From the NCBI GenBank assembly GCA_905372135.1, contig CAJPNS010000017.1, positions 1 through 21,950 on the forward strand: a DNA stretch of 21,950 nt, given 5' to 3'. This document shows, in pieces, positions 1 through 7,474 of this stretch. Both the position numbers and the translations under genes were made by a program. Source of the stretch: Porphyromonadaceae bacterium. Lineage in GTDB: Bacteria; Bacteroidota; Bacteroidia; Bacteroidales; Paludibacteraceae. Under the pieces are notes generated by a model. The model did no database searches. It worked only from the letters and a program-made list of their open reading frames with translations, and was not told the DNA's origin. Within the stretch, counting starts at the first letter, position 1. Each line of letters opens with the position of its first letter.

Positions 1-315
1 CCCTTTATCTACAAACCGCTCGAAACAAATACATATACGGCTATGTATCCTTTCTTCAAAGACTTCGGATATTGGGGTGTCGGCGTGTTTGCTCTGCTCT
101 ACGGACTATTTTTCGGCTGGATATTCCGCTGTGCTCAGCAAGGTTCGCCGATGTTTATCATACTCAATGCGATTATTATCCCCATCGTCGTAATGCAGTA
201 CGTAGGCGATGTCTTTATCACGAATCTATCGGGATATATCAAGCAGATAATACTCTTGGCTTTACCTTTCGTTTTCTCTTTCAGTCGAAAACTTTCGTCT
301 CCGCCCTCGCAGTAG
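1..315 (+). CDS. O-antigen/oligosaccharide repeat-unit polymerase-type membrane protein, 3' end only
   Basis: The reading frame is open from the first base, so the gene begins upstream and only its last ~104 residues are here. The fragment opens with a TNTYTAMYPFFKDFGYWG-like stretch, which resembles the loop seen before the last membrane segments of Wzy-type polymerases. It continues with hydrophobic segments around GVGVFALLYGLFFGWIF, FIILNAIIIPIVVMQYV and QIILLALPFVFSF. Family members polymerise O-antigen or capsule repeat units at the periplasmic face of the inner membrane. The assignment rests on the short loop motif and membrane topology only; another polytopic envelope protein cannot be excluded. 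A start at the internal ATG (43) is unlikely because homology-like sequence precedes it. Confidence 0.6.
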   Translation, partial: PFIYKPLETNTYTAMYPFFKDFGYWGVGVFALLYGLFFGWIFRCAQQGSPMFIILNAIIIPIVVMQYVGDVFITNLSGYIKQIILLALPFVFSFSRKLSSPPSQ

Positions 316-345
316 CTTGCTTGGTCGGTAGAGCCTCGCGACAGG

Positions 346-375
346 TTGCTATTCGGAAAATAATTACTACCTTTG
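346..375 (+). promoter_or_regulatory. Promoter of gapA (Bacteroidota -33/-7 type)
   Basis: TTG at 346-348 is followed after 19 bases by TACCTTTG at 368-375, matching the TTTG/TTG then TAnnTTTG promoter of this phylum. Transcription would start near 382, giving a leader of about 30 bases before the ATG at 414. No separate terminator is evident between the upstream polymerase gene and this promoter. Confidence 0.7.
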
Positions 376-413
376 TCGGACAGAAATAAAACATATAAAA
401 CAACACTATAAAC

Positions 414-1412
414 ATGATTAAAGTAGGTATAAATGGTTTTGGAAGAATCGGAAGAATGGTATTCCGTGCTATCGTAGAGAATTTCTCTAAAGATGTTCAG
501 GTGGTTGGTATCAACGACTTGTTGGAGCCGGCATATTTGGCTTATATGCTCAAATACGACTCCGTACACGGTCGCTTCAATCACGATGTGAAAGTGGAAG
601 GCAACTTCCTTATCGTCAATGGCAATCGTATCCGCCTTACGGCAGAACGCGAGCCCTCTAACCTCAAATGGAACGAAGTGGGTGCCGAGGTTGTAATCGA
701 ATCGACAGGTCTGTTCCTTACAGACGAAAAGTCGCGTCAGCACATCGCTGCAGGAGCTAAAAAGGTGATAATGTCGGCTCCGTCGAAAGACGACACTCCG
801 ATGTTCGTTTTCGGTGTCAACCACGAAAAATACGCAGGACAAGACATCATCTCGAATGCTTCGTGTACTACAAACTGCTTGGCTCCTCTGGCAAAGATTA
901 TCGACGAAAATTTCGGTATCGTAAAAGGCTTGATGACAACAGTGCACGCTGCTACGGCAACTCAGAAAACGGTCGACGGACCGTCGCAAAAAGACTGGCG
1001 CGGCGGACGCGGTATATTGGAAAACATTATACCTTCGTCTACCGGTGCTGCCAAGGCTGTGGGTAAAGTATTGCCACACCTCAACGGCAAACTGACAGGT
1101 ATGTCGTTCCGCGTACCGACATCGGACGTGTCGGTGGTAGACCTCACCGTAGTATTGGAAAAATCGGCTACTATGGAGCAGATAAACGCCGTAGTGAAAA
1201 AAGCATCGGAAACTAACCTCAAAGGTATACTCGGCTACACAGAAGATGCCGTTGTATCTACCGATTTCAGAGGCTGCTCGCTTACCTCCATCTACGACGC
1301 CACTGCCGGTATCGGTCTCGATGGCAACTTCGTAAAACTCGTATCGTGGTACGACAACGAATGGGGATATTCGAACAAAGTAGTCGAAATGATTAAGGTG
1401 ATTTCGAAGTAA
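414..1412 (+). CDS. gapA: Type I glyceraldehyde-3-phosphate dehydrogenase
   Basis: This cytoplasmic glycolytic enzyme oxidises glyceraldehyde 3-phosphate with phosphate and NAD to 1,3-bisphosphoglycerate. The 332-residue length is normal for the family. The N-terminal Rossmann fold begins with GINGFGRIGR (residues 5-14), and N34-D35 at the end of the second strand fits NAD preference. The catalytic motif ASCTTNC places the nucleophile at C151 and the second cysteine at C155; the activating histidine is H178 in TTVHAATATQK. The C-terminal SWYDNEWGYSNK motif is present. It is a monocistronic unit between its own promoter and a strong hairpin terminator. The ATG start gives the conserved N-terminus immediately. 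Confidence 0.97.
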   Translation: MIKVGINGFGRIGRMVFRAIVENFSKDVQVVGINDLLEPAYLAYMLKYDSVHGRFNHDVKVEGNFLIVNGNRIRLTAEREPSNLKWNEVGAEVVIESTGLFLTDEKSRQHIAAGAKKVIMSAPSKDDTPMFVFGVNHEKYAGQDIISNASCTTNCLAPLAKIIDENFGIVKGLMTTVHAATATQKTVDGPSQKDWRGGRGILENIIPSSTGAAKAVGKVLPHLNGKLTGMSFRVPTSDVSVVDLTVVLEKSATMEQINAVVKKASETNLKGILGYTEDAVVSTDFRGCSLTSIYDATAGIGLDGNFVKLVSWYDNEWGYSNKVVEMIKVISK

Positions 1413-1442
1413 ACGAAGTAATATGTGTCTTTACATAAGAAG

Positions 1443-1479
1443 TAGGCTATCCGACATATTTCGGGTAGCCTATTTTGAT
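1443..1479 (+). terminator. Rho-independent terminator after gapA
   Basis: TAGGCTATCCGA (1443-1454) pairs with TCGGGTAGCCTA (1461-1472) as a 12-bp stem containing one T-G wobble and a 6-base loop, followed directly by TTTTGATAT. It begins 30 bases after the gapA stop codon. Confidence 0.85.
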
Positions 1480-1559
1480 ATATTGCTGTCCGATTAAATG
1501 ATTACTTTGGGGTATTGTTTGATTCTGTTTTGGGCGGAACAAGCAAGAATTAAACGAAA

Positions 1560-1600
1560 GGGGCTGAACTTCTACAAAGAAATCAGCCCTGTTTGTTTAT
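1560..1600 (+). terminator. Terminator-like hairpin in the gapA-porD spacer
   Basis: GGGCTGA (1561-1567) pairs perfectly with TCAGCCC (1583-1589). An inner TTCT/AGAA stem (1570-1573 with 1578-1581) is capped by an ACAA loop, and the T-rich run TGTTTGTTTAT follows. It lies about 90 bases past the gapA terminator. It could be a second terminator or the 3' end of a small RNA started near 1518, but no RNA family is recognised. Confidence 0.4.
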
Positions 1601-1632
1601 CTAAAATCCAAAAACTTTATCGGACAGCAATA

Positions 1633-1830
1633 ATACCTTTTCTTCGAAACCTATATACCTTTTCTCCGAAACCTATATACCTTTCTCTCAAAACCTATAT
1701 ACCTTTTCTCCGAAACCTATATACCTTTTCTTCGAAACCTATATACCTTTCTCTCGAAACCTATATACCTTTTCTCCGAAAACTATTTAGCAATCTCCCG
1801 AAAACTATTTAGCAATCTCTCGAAAACGAT
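1633..1830. repeat. Tandem array of nine 22-bp repeats
   Basis: Nine head-to-tail units of exactly 22 bp start at 1633, 1655, 1677, 1699, 1721, 1743, 1765, 1787 and 1809. The core of units 1-7 is ACCTTTTCTCCGAAACC, with small substitutions (TTCTTCG, TTTCTCTCG, one CTCTCAAAA). Units 8 and 9 have diverged at their left half to TTAGCAATCTCCCG. Each unit contains an imperfect palindrome of the type TTTCnnCGAAA. The period is not a multiple of three and there are no spacers, so it is neither a coding repeat nor CRISPR. It behaves as a minisatellite that probably varies in copy number. Confidence 0.9.
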
Positions 1831-1992
1831 TATTACTATCCGATTTTGATTAAGGAGGGGCTTGGATATCAAAAAACAGATACTTGACTATTGATTATAA
1901 ACCGTCAAGCACCTGCTTATTGACTTTATGCAGTTTTTATCGGACAGCAATAATTTTGATAAATACAGTCGTATTTTATCTGTTGTGAGGTC

Positions 1993-2030
1993 TCCGCAAG
2001 GTGTCGGGAAGCATCCGCAAGGTGTCGGGA
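1993..2030. repeat. Direct repeat of 17 bp (TCCGCAAGGTGTCGGGA), two copies
   Basis: Identical 17-bp copies occupy 1993-2009 and 2014-2030, separated by AGCA, so the period is 21 bp (about two helical turns). They sit immediately upstream of the porD -7 box at 2046. This placement suits a tandem regulator-binding site, but no regulator is identified. Confidence 0.75.
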
Positions 2031-2045
2031 ATCAAAATTTATCAT

Positions 2046-2053
2046 TAACTTTG
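2046..2053 (+). promoter_or_regulatory. -7 box of the porD-recN operon
   Basis: TAACTTTG matches the TAnnTTTG -7 element and predicts a start near 2060, about 27 bases before the porD ATG. No clear TTTG -33 element lies at the expected distance; that region is instead occupied by the second copy of the 17-bp direct repeat, so an activator may substitute. Confidence 0.5.
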
Positions 2054-2086
2054 CAGCCAATTGTTCGTATGTAGTAAATAATCGTT

Positions 2087-2995
2087 ATGTTTATGCAAAA
2101 GATTACTTTGTTGCTCGTAATGCTCTCACTGAGTCTCGCTGTTCGTACTCAAGAACTCAAATGTACTGTTACCGTAAGGCATCAGCAGGTGCAGGGAACG
2201 AATACAAACGTATTTGAGGCTCTGAAAAAATCGTCGGAAGACCTCCTCAATACTACTCGCTGGACTAACCTTACATATAAACCCGAAGAGCGTATCGAAT
2301 GCTCGATGAGTATCGTGGTAAAGAGCTACGAAAACGGCATAATGGACTGCGAACTTCTGGTGCAGGCGCGTCGTCCCGTGTGGGGAAGCAATTATAATAC
2401 TACGATTCTCAATTTCCGCGACCCAAGCGTCAAATTCGCTTATCAAGATTTCGACGCACTTATCGTCAATCAGTCGTTCGATAAGAATCTGGTGGCAATA
2501 CTCGCATATTACTCTTATGTAATAATCGGTTATAGCCTCGATTCGTTTCAGAAGCTCGGAGGCAACGACGCTTTTTCGCAAGCCGAAAATATTGTAAATA
2601 TCTCGCAGAGTCGTTCGGAACCCGAGAGTGCGGGTTGGAGGGCATTCGATAAGAATGGTAAGCGTTATGAGCTGATAAACAACCTGCTCGACGAGCGTTT
2701 CGGCAAGTTTCGCCAATATTTTTACGATTATCACCGACTCGGACTCGATATGATGTCGTCTAACGTCGACAACGGGCGTGCCAAGATAGCCGAGGGGCTT
2801 ACGACGCTAGAAGAGATCAACCGCCTGCAGCCGCAAGCCCAAGCCATCATTTCGTTTATCGATGCCAAAAAGGAGGAGATTGTAAGCCTTTTCGCCAAAC
2901 ACGGCACAGACGAAGAGCGAAACCGAGTATACAACATAATGACTACCGTAAATCCGTCGGCATCTACCGTCTACGAAAAAATTAAAGAGAAATAA
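2087..2995 (+). CDS. porD: Type IX secretion system protein PorD (DUF4835 family)
   Basis: This 302-residue exported protein belongs to DUF4835, the family called PorD for its association with the type IX secretion system of Bacteroidota; its molecular role is not settled. An N-terminal hydrophobic signal (residues ~4-20) ends near VRTQ, after which the mature chain starts with the family's ELKCTVTVRHQQVQGTN signature. Other recognisable stretches are ARRPVWGSNYNTTILNFRD, LAYYSYVIIGYSLDSF and YDYHRLGLDMMSS. Start could be M1 or M3; both leave the signal intact. It lies 12 bases upstream of recN, an arrangement common in this phylum. It implies that T9SS genes exist elsewhere in the genome. 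Confidence 0.88.
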   Translation: MFMQKITLLLVMLSLSLAVRTQELKCTVTVRHQQVQGTNTNVFEALKKSSEDLLNTTRWTNLTYKPEERIECSMSIVVKSYENGIMDCELLVQARRPVWGSNYNTTILNFRDPSVKFAYQDFDALIVNQSFDKNLVAILAYYSYVIIGYSLDSFQKLGGNDAFSQAENIVNISQSRSEPESAGWRAFDKNGKRYELINNLLDERFGKFRQYFYDYHRLGLDMMSSNVDNGRAKIAEGLTTLEEINRLQPQAQAIISFIDAKKEEIVSLFAKHGTDEERNRVYNIMTTVNPSASTVYEKIKEK

Positions 2996-3007
2996 ACATT
3001 CAATCGT

Positions 3008-4666
3008 ATGCTTCGCAATCTTACTATCGACAATTACGCTCTCATCGACCGCCTCGATATCGATTTCGACGACGGTCTGTCGGTCATTACCGGAGAGACG
3101 GGTGCGGGTAAATCGATTATTCTGGGAGCTCTTTCGCTTGTCTTGGGTAGCCGTGCCGATTCGAAGGTAGCCCTCGATGCTTCGAGTAAGTGTGTCGTAG
3201 AGGCGACGTTCGATGTAGAGCCTTATAGACTCGAAGCACTGTTCGACGAACTCGATGTCGACTATTCTGCGTCGACAATCGTACGCCGCGAGATATTGCC
3301 CAATGGTAAATCGCGTGCCTTTGTAAACGATACCCCCGTCGGTCTGCAACAATTGCGCACCCTTACATCGCGGCTTATCGATATCCACTCGCAGCACGAA
3401 AACCTTATGCTTTCGAACACCGACTTCCAGCTCGATATTGTCGATACTTTAGCCGATACTGCCGACGATTTACACAAATATACCGACCTTTTCAATCGAT
3501 ACCGCGATACTCGGCAACAGTTGCGTAGTCTCCGAGACGAATCGGATAAATTTCTTGCCGAAAAAGACTATATAGAGCATCAACTCTCCGAACTCGTAGC
3601 TGCTAACCTCGTCGATGGCGAACAGCAGTCGCTCGAAGAAGAGCAAAACCTCATAAACCACTCTCAAGAGGTTATCGAAACACTATCTGCCATCATGGCT
3701 TCGCTCGACGGCGAAGAGAGTGGGGTATTGTCGCTCCTGAGATCGGCTTCGACACACATCGGCCGACTCGAAAAGTATATCAATCGAGCTTCGGAGTTTG
3801 CCGACCGAATCAATTCCTCGTTCGTAGAGTTAAAAGATATCGCTTCCGAGCTGTCGGCTATCATCGAATCTACAGAGTTTTCCGAAGAACGAAAACATTT
3901 CATCGACGACCGTCTGAACCTTATCTACTCTCTGCAACAAAAGCATAGAGTCTCGTCCGTAACCCATCTGCTCGACATTCAAGACGACTTTGCACGTCGT
4001 CTCGACCTCATCGAGAATTTCGACGACCGAATATCTTCGCTCCAAACACAAATCGACGAACTCGAGAAGCAACTTGCCGCCGCAGCCGAGCGCCTCTCGC
4101 AACGTCGCAGGGCAGTCGGTAGCCTTATCGAGGAGAAGACCGAGGCAATGCTACACGAATTGGGTATGCCTAACGGACGTTTCGAGGTGTCGTTCTCTGC
4201 TACAGACGATTTTACCTCGAGAGGTAGAGATAAGATAGAGTTTCTTTTCTCTGCAAACAAAAATCGTAGTCCGCAACCCGTAGCCGAGATAGCATCGGGA
4301 GGCGAAATATCGCGTCTGATGCTCGTAATAAAATCTCTGGTGGCAGCCTCACAAGCTCTACCTACAATCATTTTCGACGAAATCGATACGGGTATATCGG
4401 GCGAGATAGCTCGTAAGATGGGCGAGATAATGCAAACAATGTCGGCATCTATGCAGGTAGTAGCTATCACACACCTACCGCAAATAGCCTCCAAAGGAAA
4501 AACTCATTACAAAGTATTCAAAGACGAATCGGGCGAAACGACGCAGACACGCATCGCTTGCCTTACGGCAGACGAACGAATAGTAGAAATAGCCGAAATG
4601 ATTGCGGGTAAAAATCCGTCTCGCTCGGCACTCGACAGTGCCAGAGAGCTACTCGAGTACAGATAG
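3008..4666 (+). CDS. recN: DNA repair protein RecN
   Basis: RecN is an SMC-like ATPase acting in double-strand break repair, where it helps hold or align DNA ends for RecA. The 552-residue chain has the full architecture. An N-terminal ATPase half carries Walker A GETGAGKS (residues 29-36). A long central coiled coil follows (roughly 155-375, rich in Glu, Leu and Arg). The C-terminal half carries the signature ASGGEISRL (429-437) and Walker B IIFDEIDTGISGEIA with D457-E458, followed by the ITHLPQIA switch histidine motif. It is the second gene of the porD operon, 12 bases after porD and 12 bases before the exonuclease gene. There is no sign of damage. Confidence 0.97.
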   Translation: MLRNLTIDNYALIDRLDIDFDDGLSVITGETGAGKSIILGALSLVLGSRADSKVALDASSKCVVEATFDVEPYRLEALFDELDVDYSASTIVRREILPNGKSRAFVNDTPVGLQQLRTLTSRLIDIHSQHENLMLSNTDFQLDIVDTLADTADDLHKYTDLFNRYRDTRQQLRSLRDESDKFLAEKDYIEHQLSELVAANLVDGEQQSLEEEQNLINHSQEVIETLSAIMASLDGEESGVLSLLRSASTHIGRLEKYINRASEFADRINSSFVELKDIASELSAIIESTEFSEERKHFIDDRLNLIYSLQQKHRVSSVTHLLDIQDDFARRLDLIENFDDRISSLQTQIDELEKQLAAAAERLSQRRRAVGSLIEEKTEAMLHELGMPNGRFEVSFSATDDFTSRGRDKIEFLFSANKNRSPQPVAEIASGGEISRLMLVIKSLVAASQALPTIIFDEIDTGISGEIARKMGEIMQTMSASMQVVAITHLPQIASKGKTHYKVFKDESGETTQTRIACLTADERIVEIAEMIAGKNPSRSALDSARELLEYR

Positions 4667-4678
4667 TAAGTAATATAG

Positions 4679-5278
4679 ATGATGTATCAAGCAAAAATAG
4701 ACAAAGAGATAGTAAAAGACCTGCCGATAGCACAAACAGACTGCCAGATAGAGCTTATCGACTCGCCCGACGAAGTAGACAAAGCCGTAAAATACCTCCT
4801 ACGCTCCAAAGTAGTAGGTTTCGACACAGAGAGTAAACCGTCGTTTACCAAAGGTAAATCAAATAAAATAGCCCTAATGCAAATATCGACGCAGAAACGC
4901 TGTTTTTTGTTTCGCCTCCAGATGATAGGTAAAAATCAACGCCTAAAAGAGTTTCTCGAAAACGAAAATATCAAAAAGATAGGAGTAGCCATACATGGCG
5001 ACCTCCGAAATCTAAGAGTGTGGTCGAAATTCGAACCCAAGAATTTCGTCGACTTGCAGAATATCGTAGGCGATTATGGTATCGAAGAGCTCGGACTGCA
5101 AAAGATATACGCTATCATCTTCGGTAAAAAGATTTCGAAGAGCCAGCAGCTATCGAACTGGGAGGCAAAGATACTCAACCGCGCACAGCAAGTATATGCA
5201 GCTACCGACGCTTGGGCTTGCCGACAAATATATCTGAAACTAACCAAAAACAAAACTGTAATAAATGATAAAGATTGA
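4679..5278 (+). CDS. 3'-5' exonuclease domain protein (RNase D-like, DEDDy)
   Basis: This 199-residue protein consists almost wholly of one DnaQ/RNase D-type exonuclease fold. The four metal-binding acidic residues and the tyrosine are visible: D49 and E51 in VVGFDTES, D108 in GVAIHGDLRN, and Y173 with D177 in VYAATDAW, making it a DEDDy enzyme. It lacks the HRDC domains of RNase D, so its substrate (DNA or RNA) is unclear. It follows recN by 12 bases and overlaps the next gene by 14 bases, which fits a co-transcribed and perhaps translationally coupled unit. ATGATG at 4679 gives two adjacent possible starts. A repair-linked role is inferred only from position. Confidence 0.88.
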   Translation: MMYQAKIDKEIVKDLPIAQTDCQIELIDSPDEVDKAVKYLLRSKVVGFDTESKPSFTKGKSNKIALMQISTQKRCFLFRLQMIGKNQRLKEFLENENIKKIGVAIHGDLRNLRVWSKFEPKNFVDLQNIVGDYGIEELGLQKIYAIIFGKKISKSQQLSNWEAKILNRAQQVYAATDAWACRQIYLKLTKNKTVINDKD

Positions 5279-6200
5279 ACACGTAAAGACGATATCGTTC
5301 GTCGTCGTGGCTTTGGCTACGGTTTTTACAAGCCCTGCCGTGGGGCTTCTGGCAGGTATTGTCTTCGCTATCGTATTTGGCAATCCGCTGCCTAAGATGT
5401 CGAAGAAAATATCGAAAAACCTTCTGCATATATCGGTCGTCGGTCTCGGTTTCGGTATGAATATTCACGAAGCTTTGCAATCGGGCAAAGACGGTATGTT
5501 GTTTACAATTGTATCCGTATCGTTGGTGATGATATTGGGATGGTTTCTCGGTAAGTGGGTGAAGCTGCCGAAGACCTCTACGTACCTTATATCTGCCGGT
5601 ACTGCGATATGTGGCGGGAGTGCCATTGCTGCCGTTGCTCCGATAACTAAATCGAACGATAGCGAGATATCTATCTCCATAGCTACTATATTTATATTGA
5701 ATGCTTTGGCACTGTTAATATTCCCGCCCATAGGGAAGATACTCGGTCTGAGCGATACGCAATTTGGTACTTGGGCAGCTATAGCGATACACGACACAAG
5801 CTCCGTAGTAGGTGCGGGAGAGATATACAGCTCTTACTCAGGCCATACCAATCTTGCACTGCAGACGGCAACTACCGTGAAACTCACGCGGGCTCTGTGG
5901 ATAATTCCGCTTACTTTCGTTACGATGTTTATATTCAAAGACAAAAGTTCGAAGATAAAACTACCTTGGTTCATCTTGTTTTTCGTATTGGCTATGCTGG
6001 CAAATACCTATCTGTCGATACCTGCCGAGATATCGAAAGCAGTGGTATTCGTTGCCAAAAAGTCGCTTACGGTAACGCTATTTTTTATCGGCTCTTGCTT
6101 GTCGATAGATGCGGTGAAGACAGTAGGTATCAAGCCTATAATATTGGGTGTATTGCTTTGGATTTTTATCGGGCTTACGTCGCTTTTTGTAATCATATAG
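5265..6200 (+). CDS. YeiH family putative sulfate exporter (UPF0324)
   Basis: This 311-residue inner-membrane protein has about ten hydrophobic segments along its whole length and no soluble domain. It matches the YeiH/UPF0324 family, with the family's GTAICGGSAIAAVAPI stretch at residues 112-127 and the later AIHDTSSVVGAG segment (around 173-184). The family is annotated as putative sulfate exporters, based largely on prediction, so the substrate is uncertain. It starts inside the end of the exonuclease gene (14-base overlap) and is the last gene of the porD operon. The next promoter begins 26 bases after its stop. Confidence 0.88.
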   Translation: MIKIEHVKTISFVVVALATVFTSPAVGLLAGIVFAIVFGNPLPKMSKKISKNLLHISVVGLGFGMNIHEALQSGKDGMLFTIVSVSLVMILGWFLGKWVKLPKTSTYLISAGTAICGGSAIAAVAPITKSNDSEISISIATIFILNALALLIFPPIGKILGLSDTQFGTWAAIAIHDTSSVVGAGEIYSSYSGHTNLALQTATTVKLTRALWIIPLTFVTMFIFKDKSSKIKLPWFILFFVLAMLANTYLSIPAEISKAVVFVAKKSLTVTLFFIGSCLSIDAVKTVGIKPIILGVLLWIFIGLTSLFVII

Positions 6201-6226
6201 AGAGTAGAGCCTTCGGATACTCGCAG

Positions 6227-6258
6227 TTTGTTCAATATGTAAGAGTTTAGTACCTTTG
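6227..6258 (+). promoter_or_regulatory. Promoter of the hflX-hemD operon
   Basis: TTTG at 6227-6230 is followed after 20 bases by TACCTTTG at 6251-6258, an excellent match to the Bacteroidota promoter. The predicted start near 6265 gives a leader of about 20 bases before the hflX ATG at 6286, including a run of eight T residues. Confidence 0.8.
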
Positions 6259-6285
6259 CGGAGTCATTTTTTTTGTCGACTATAA

Positions 6286-7473
6286 ATGGAAAAAGCCTTA
6301 TTGGTAGGTATCATCACCCCACAACAACCGGAAAATAAAGCAAAAGAATATTTGCAGGAGCTTGCTTTTCTAAGTGAAACGGCAGGAGCCGTACCCTTAC
6401 GGCGTTTTCTCCAACATCTGCCGTATCCCAATCCTCGTACATTTGTGGGCGAAGGCAAACTCGCTCAGATAAAGCAATATATAGCAGAAAACGAAGATGT
6501 AGGTCTGGTTATTTTCGACGACGAACTCTCGCCGCTCCAGCTTCGTAACATCGAAAACGAGCTGAAAGTGAAGGTACTCGACCGTACGAATCTTATCCTC
6601 GATATTTTTGCACAGAGAGCACAGACAGCCCACGCCAAGACACAAGTGGAATTGGCTCAGTGTCAATATATGTTGCCTCGCCTTACGCGACTTTGGACTC
6701 ACCTCGAGCGTCAGCGCGGAGGTATCGGTATGAGAGGACCCGGCGAAACACAGATAGAGACCGACAGACGAATATTGCTATCAAAGATATCGCTTCTAAA
6801 AGAGAAACTTCGCAAAATAGATCAACAGAAATCCATACAACGCAAAAATCGTGAAAATATGGTGCGTGTGGCTCTTGTGGGTTACACGAATGCCGGTAAA
6901 TCGACCATTATGAATTTGATATCGAAAGCGAATGTTTTTGCCGAAAACAAACTATTTGCCACACTCGACACCACTGTGCGTAAAGTCATTGTCGACAATC
7001 TGCCGTTTTTGCTATCTGATACTGTCGGCTTTATCCGCAAACTGCCTCATCACCTTATAGAATCGTTCAAGTCGACACTCGACGAACTCGACGAAGCCGA
7101 CATACTTGTACACGTTTGCGATATCTCGCATCCTAACTTCGAGGAGCAGTATACGGTTGTAAACGAGACTATTAAGTCGATAGTAAAGGACGAAAAGCCT
7201 ACATTGGTGCTTTTCAATAAGATAGACAATTACTCTTTTGTCGAAAAAGACGAAGCGGATCTCTCTGAGCGTTTGGCAGAAAATATATCTCTCGACGAAC
7301 TCGAAAAGACATATATGGCGAGGCTTTCGGGCAATTGCCTATTTATTTCGGCAAAGGAAAAAACAAATATAGATAATTTTAAACTAATACTTTACAGTAA
7401 AGTCAAAGAGGTCTATTCGCAAAAATACCCTTATAGCAACTTCATTTTTGACAAATACGACGACCTACAATAA
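6286..7473 (+). CDS. hflX: Ribosome-associated GTPase HflX
   Basis: HflX binds the large ribosomal subunit and splits stalled ribosomes in a GTP-dependent way, notably under stress. The 395-residue protein has the N-terminal HflX domain and the family's glycine-rich stretch GGIGMRGPGETQIETDRR (residues 145-162). A coiled linker follows, then a GTPase domain with G1 GYTNAGKST (199-207), G3 DTVG (245-248), G4 NKID (311-314) and a G5-like FISAKE near 354. All motifs needed for GTP binding are intact. It is the first gene of a five-gene operon; the stop is one base before the ATG of the OstA-like gene. Confidence 0.96.
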   Translation: MEKALLVGIITPQQPENKAKEYLQELAFLSETAGAVPLRRFLQHLPYPNPRTFVGEGKLAQIKQYIAENEDVGLVIFDDELSPLQLRNIENELKVKVLDRTNLILDIFAQRAQTAHAKTQVELAQCQYMLPRLTRLWTHLERQRGGIGMRGPGETQIETDRRILLSKISLLKEKLRKIDQQKSIQRKNRENMVRVALVGYTNAGKSTIMNLISKANVFAENKLFATLDTTVRKVIVDNLPFLLSDTVGFIRKLPHHLIESFKSTLDELDEADILVHVCDISHPNFEEQYTVVNETIKSIVKDEKPTLVLFNKIDNYSFVEKDEADLSERLAENISLDELEKTYMARLSGNCLFISAKEKTNIDNFKLILYSKVKEVYSQKYPYSNFIFDKYDDLQ

Positions 7474-7474
7474 T

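Larger units (their letters stand above)
1481..1952. repeat. Three copies of the 14-base motif ATCGGACAGCAATA
   Basis: Perfect copies lie at 1481-1494 (minus orientation), 1619-1632 (plus) and 1939-1952 (plus). They bracket the hairpin and the 22-bp array. A diverged copy, TCGGACAGAAATA, lies at 376-388, just downstream of the gapA -7 box. The inverted pair 1481-1494 and 1619-1632 could pair in RNA or DNA around a 124-base interval. Confidence 0.75.
1413..2086. other. 674-base non-coding, repeat-rich spacer between gapA and porD
   Basis: No convincing gene lies here. It holds, in order: the gapA terminator, an inverted copy of a 14-base motif, a GC-rich hairpin (1560-1600), a second motif copy, nine 22-bp tandem repeats (1633-1830), an AT-rich section with alternative short stems (1883-1924), a third motif copy, a 17-bp direct repeat and the porD promoter. 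An open frame at 1498-1812 runs through the repeats only because the 22-bp unit happens to lack stops in that frame. Its predicted protein is just a 22-residue echo of the repeat. Confidence 0.7.

Noticed and set aside
135..1079. Long minus-strand open frame of 314 codons opposite gapA
   Set aside because: It lies antisense to gapA and the polymerase gene, which have clear homology; its translation is Cys/Arg-rich shadow sequence without any domain.
1498..1812. Open frame of 104 codons in the gapA-porD spacer
   Set aside because: It overlaps the 22-bp tandem repeat array and its protein is a 22-residue echo of the repeat; no signal, domain or ribosome site supports it.
1633..1830. CRISPR array
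   Set aside because: Repeats are contiguous with no spacers, are 22 bp long, and no cas genes are present in the window.
1852..1895. AAGGAGG followed by a TTG and ten codons, a possible leader peptide
   Set aside because: Bacteroidota rarely rely on Shine-Dalgarno sequences, the frame is tiny and nothing downstream suggests attenuation.
7448..7474. TTG start of the OstA-like gene inside hflX
   Set aside because: The ATG at 7475 directly follows the hflX stop and already precedes the complete export signal.
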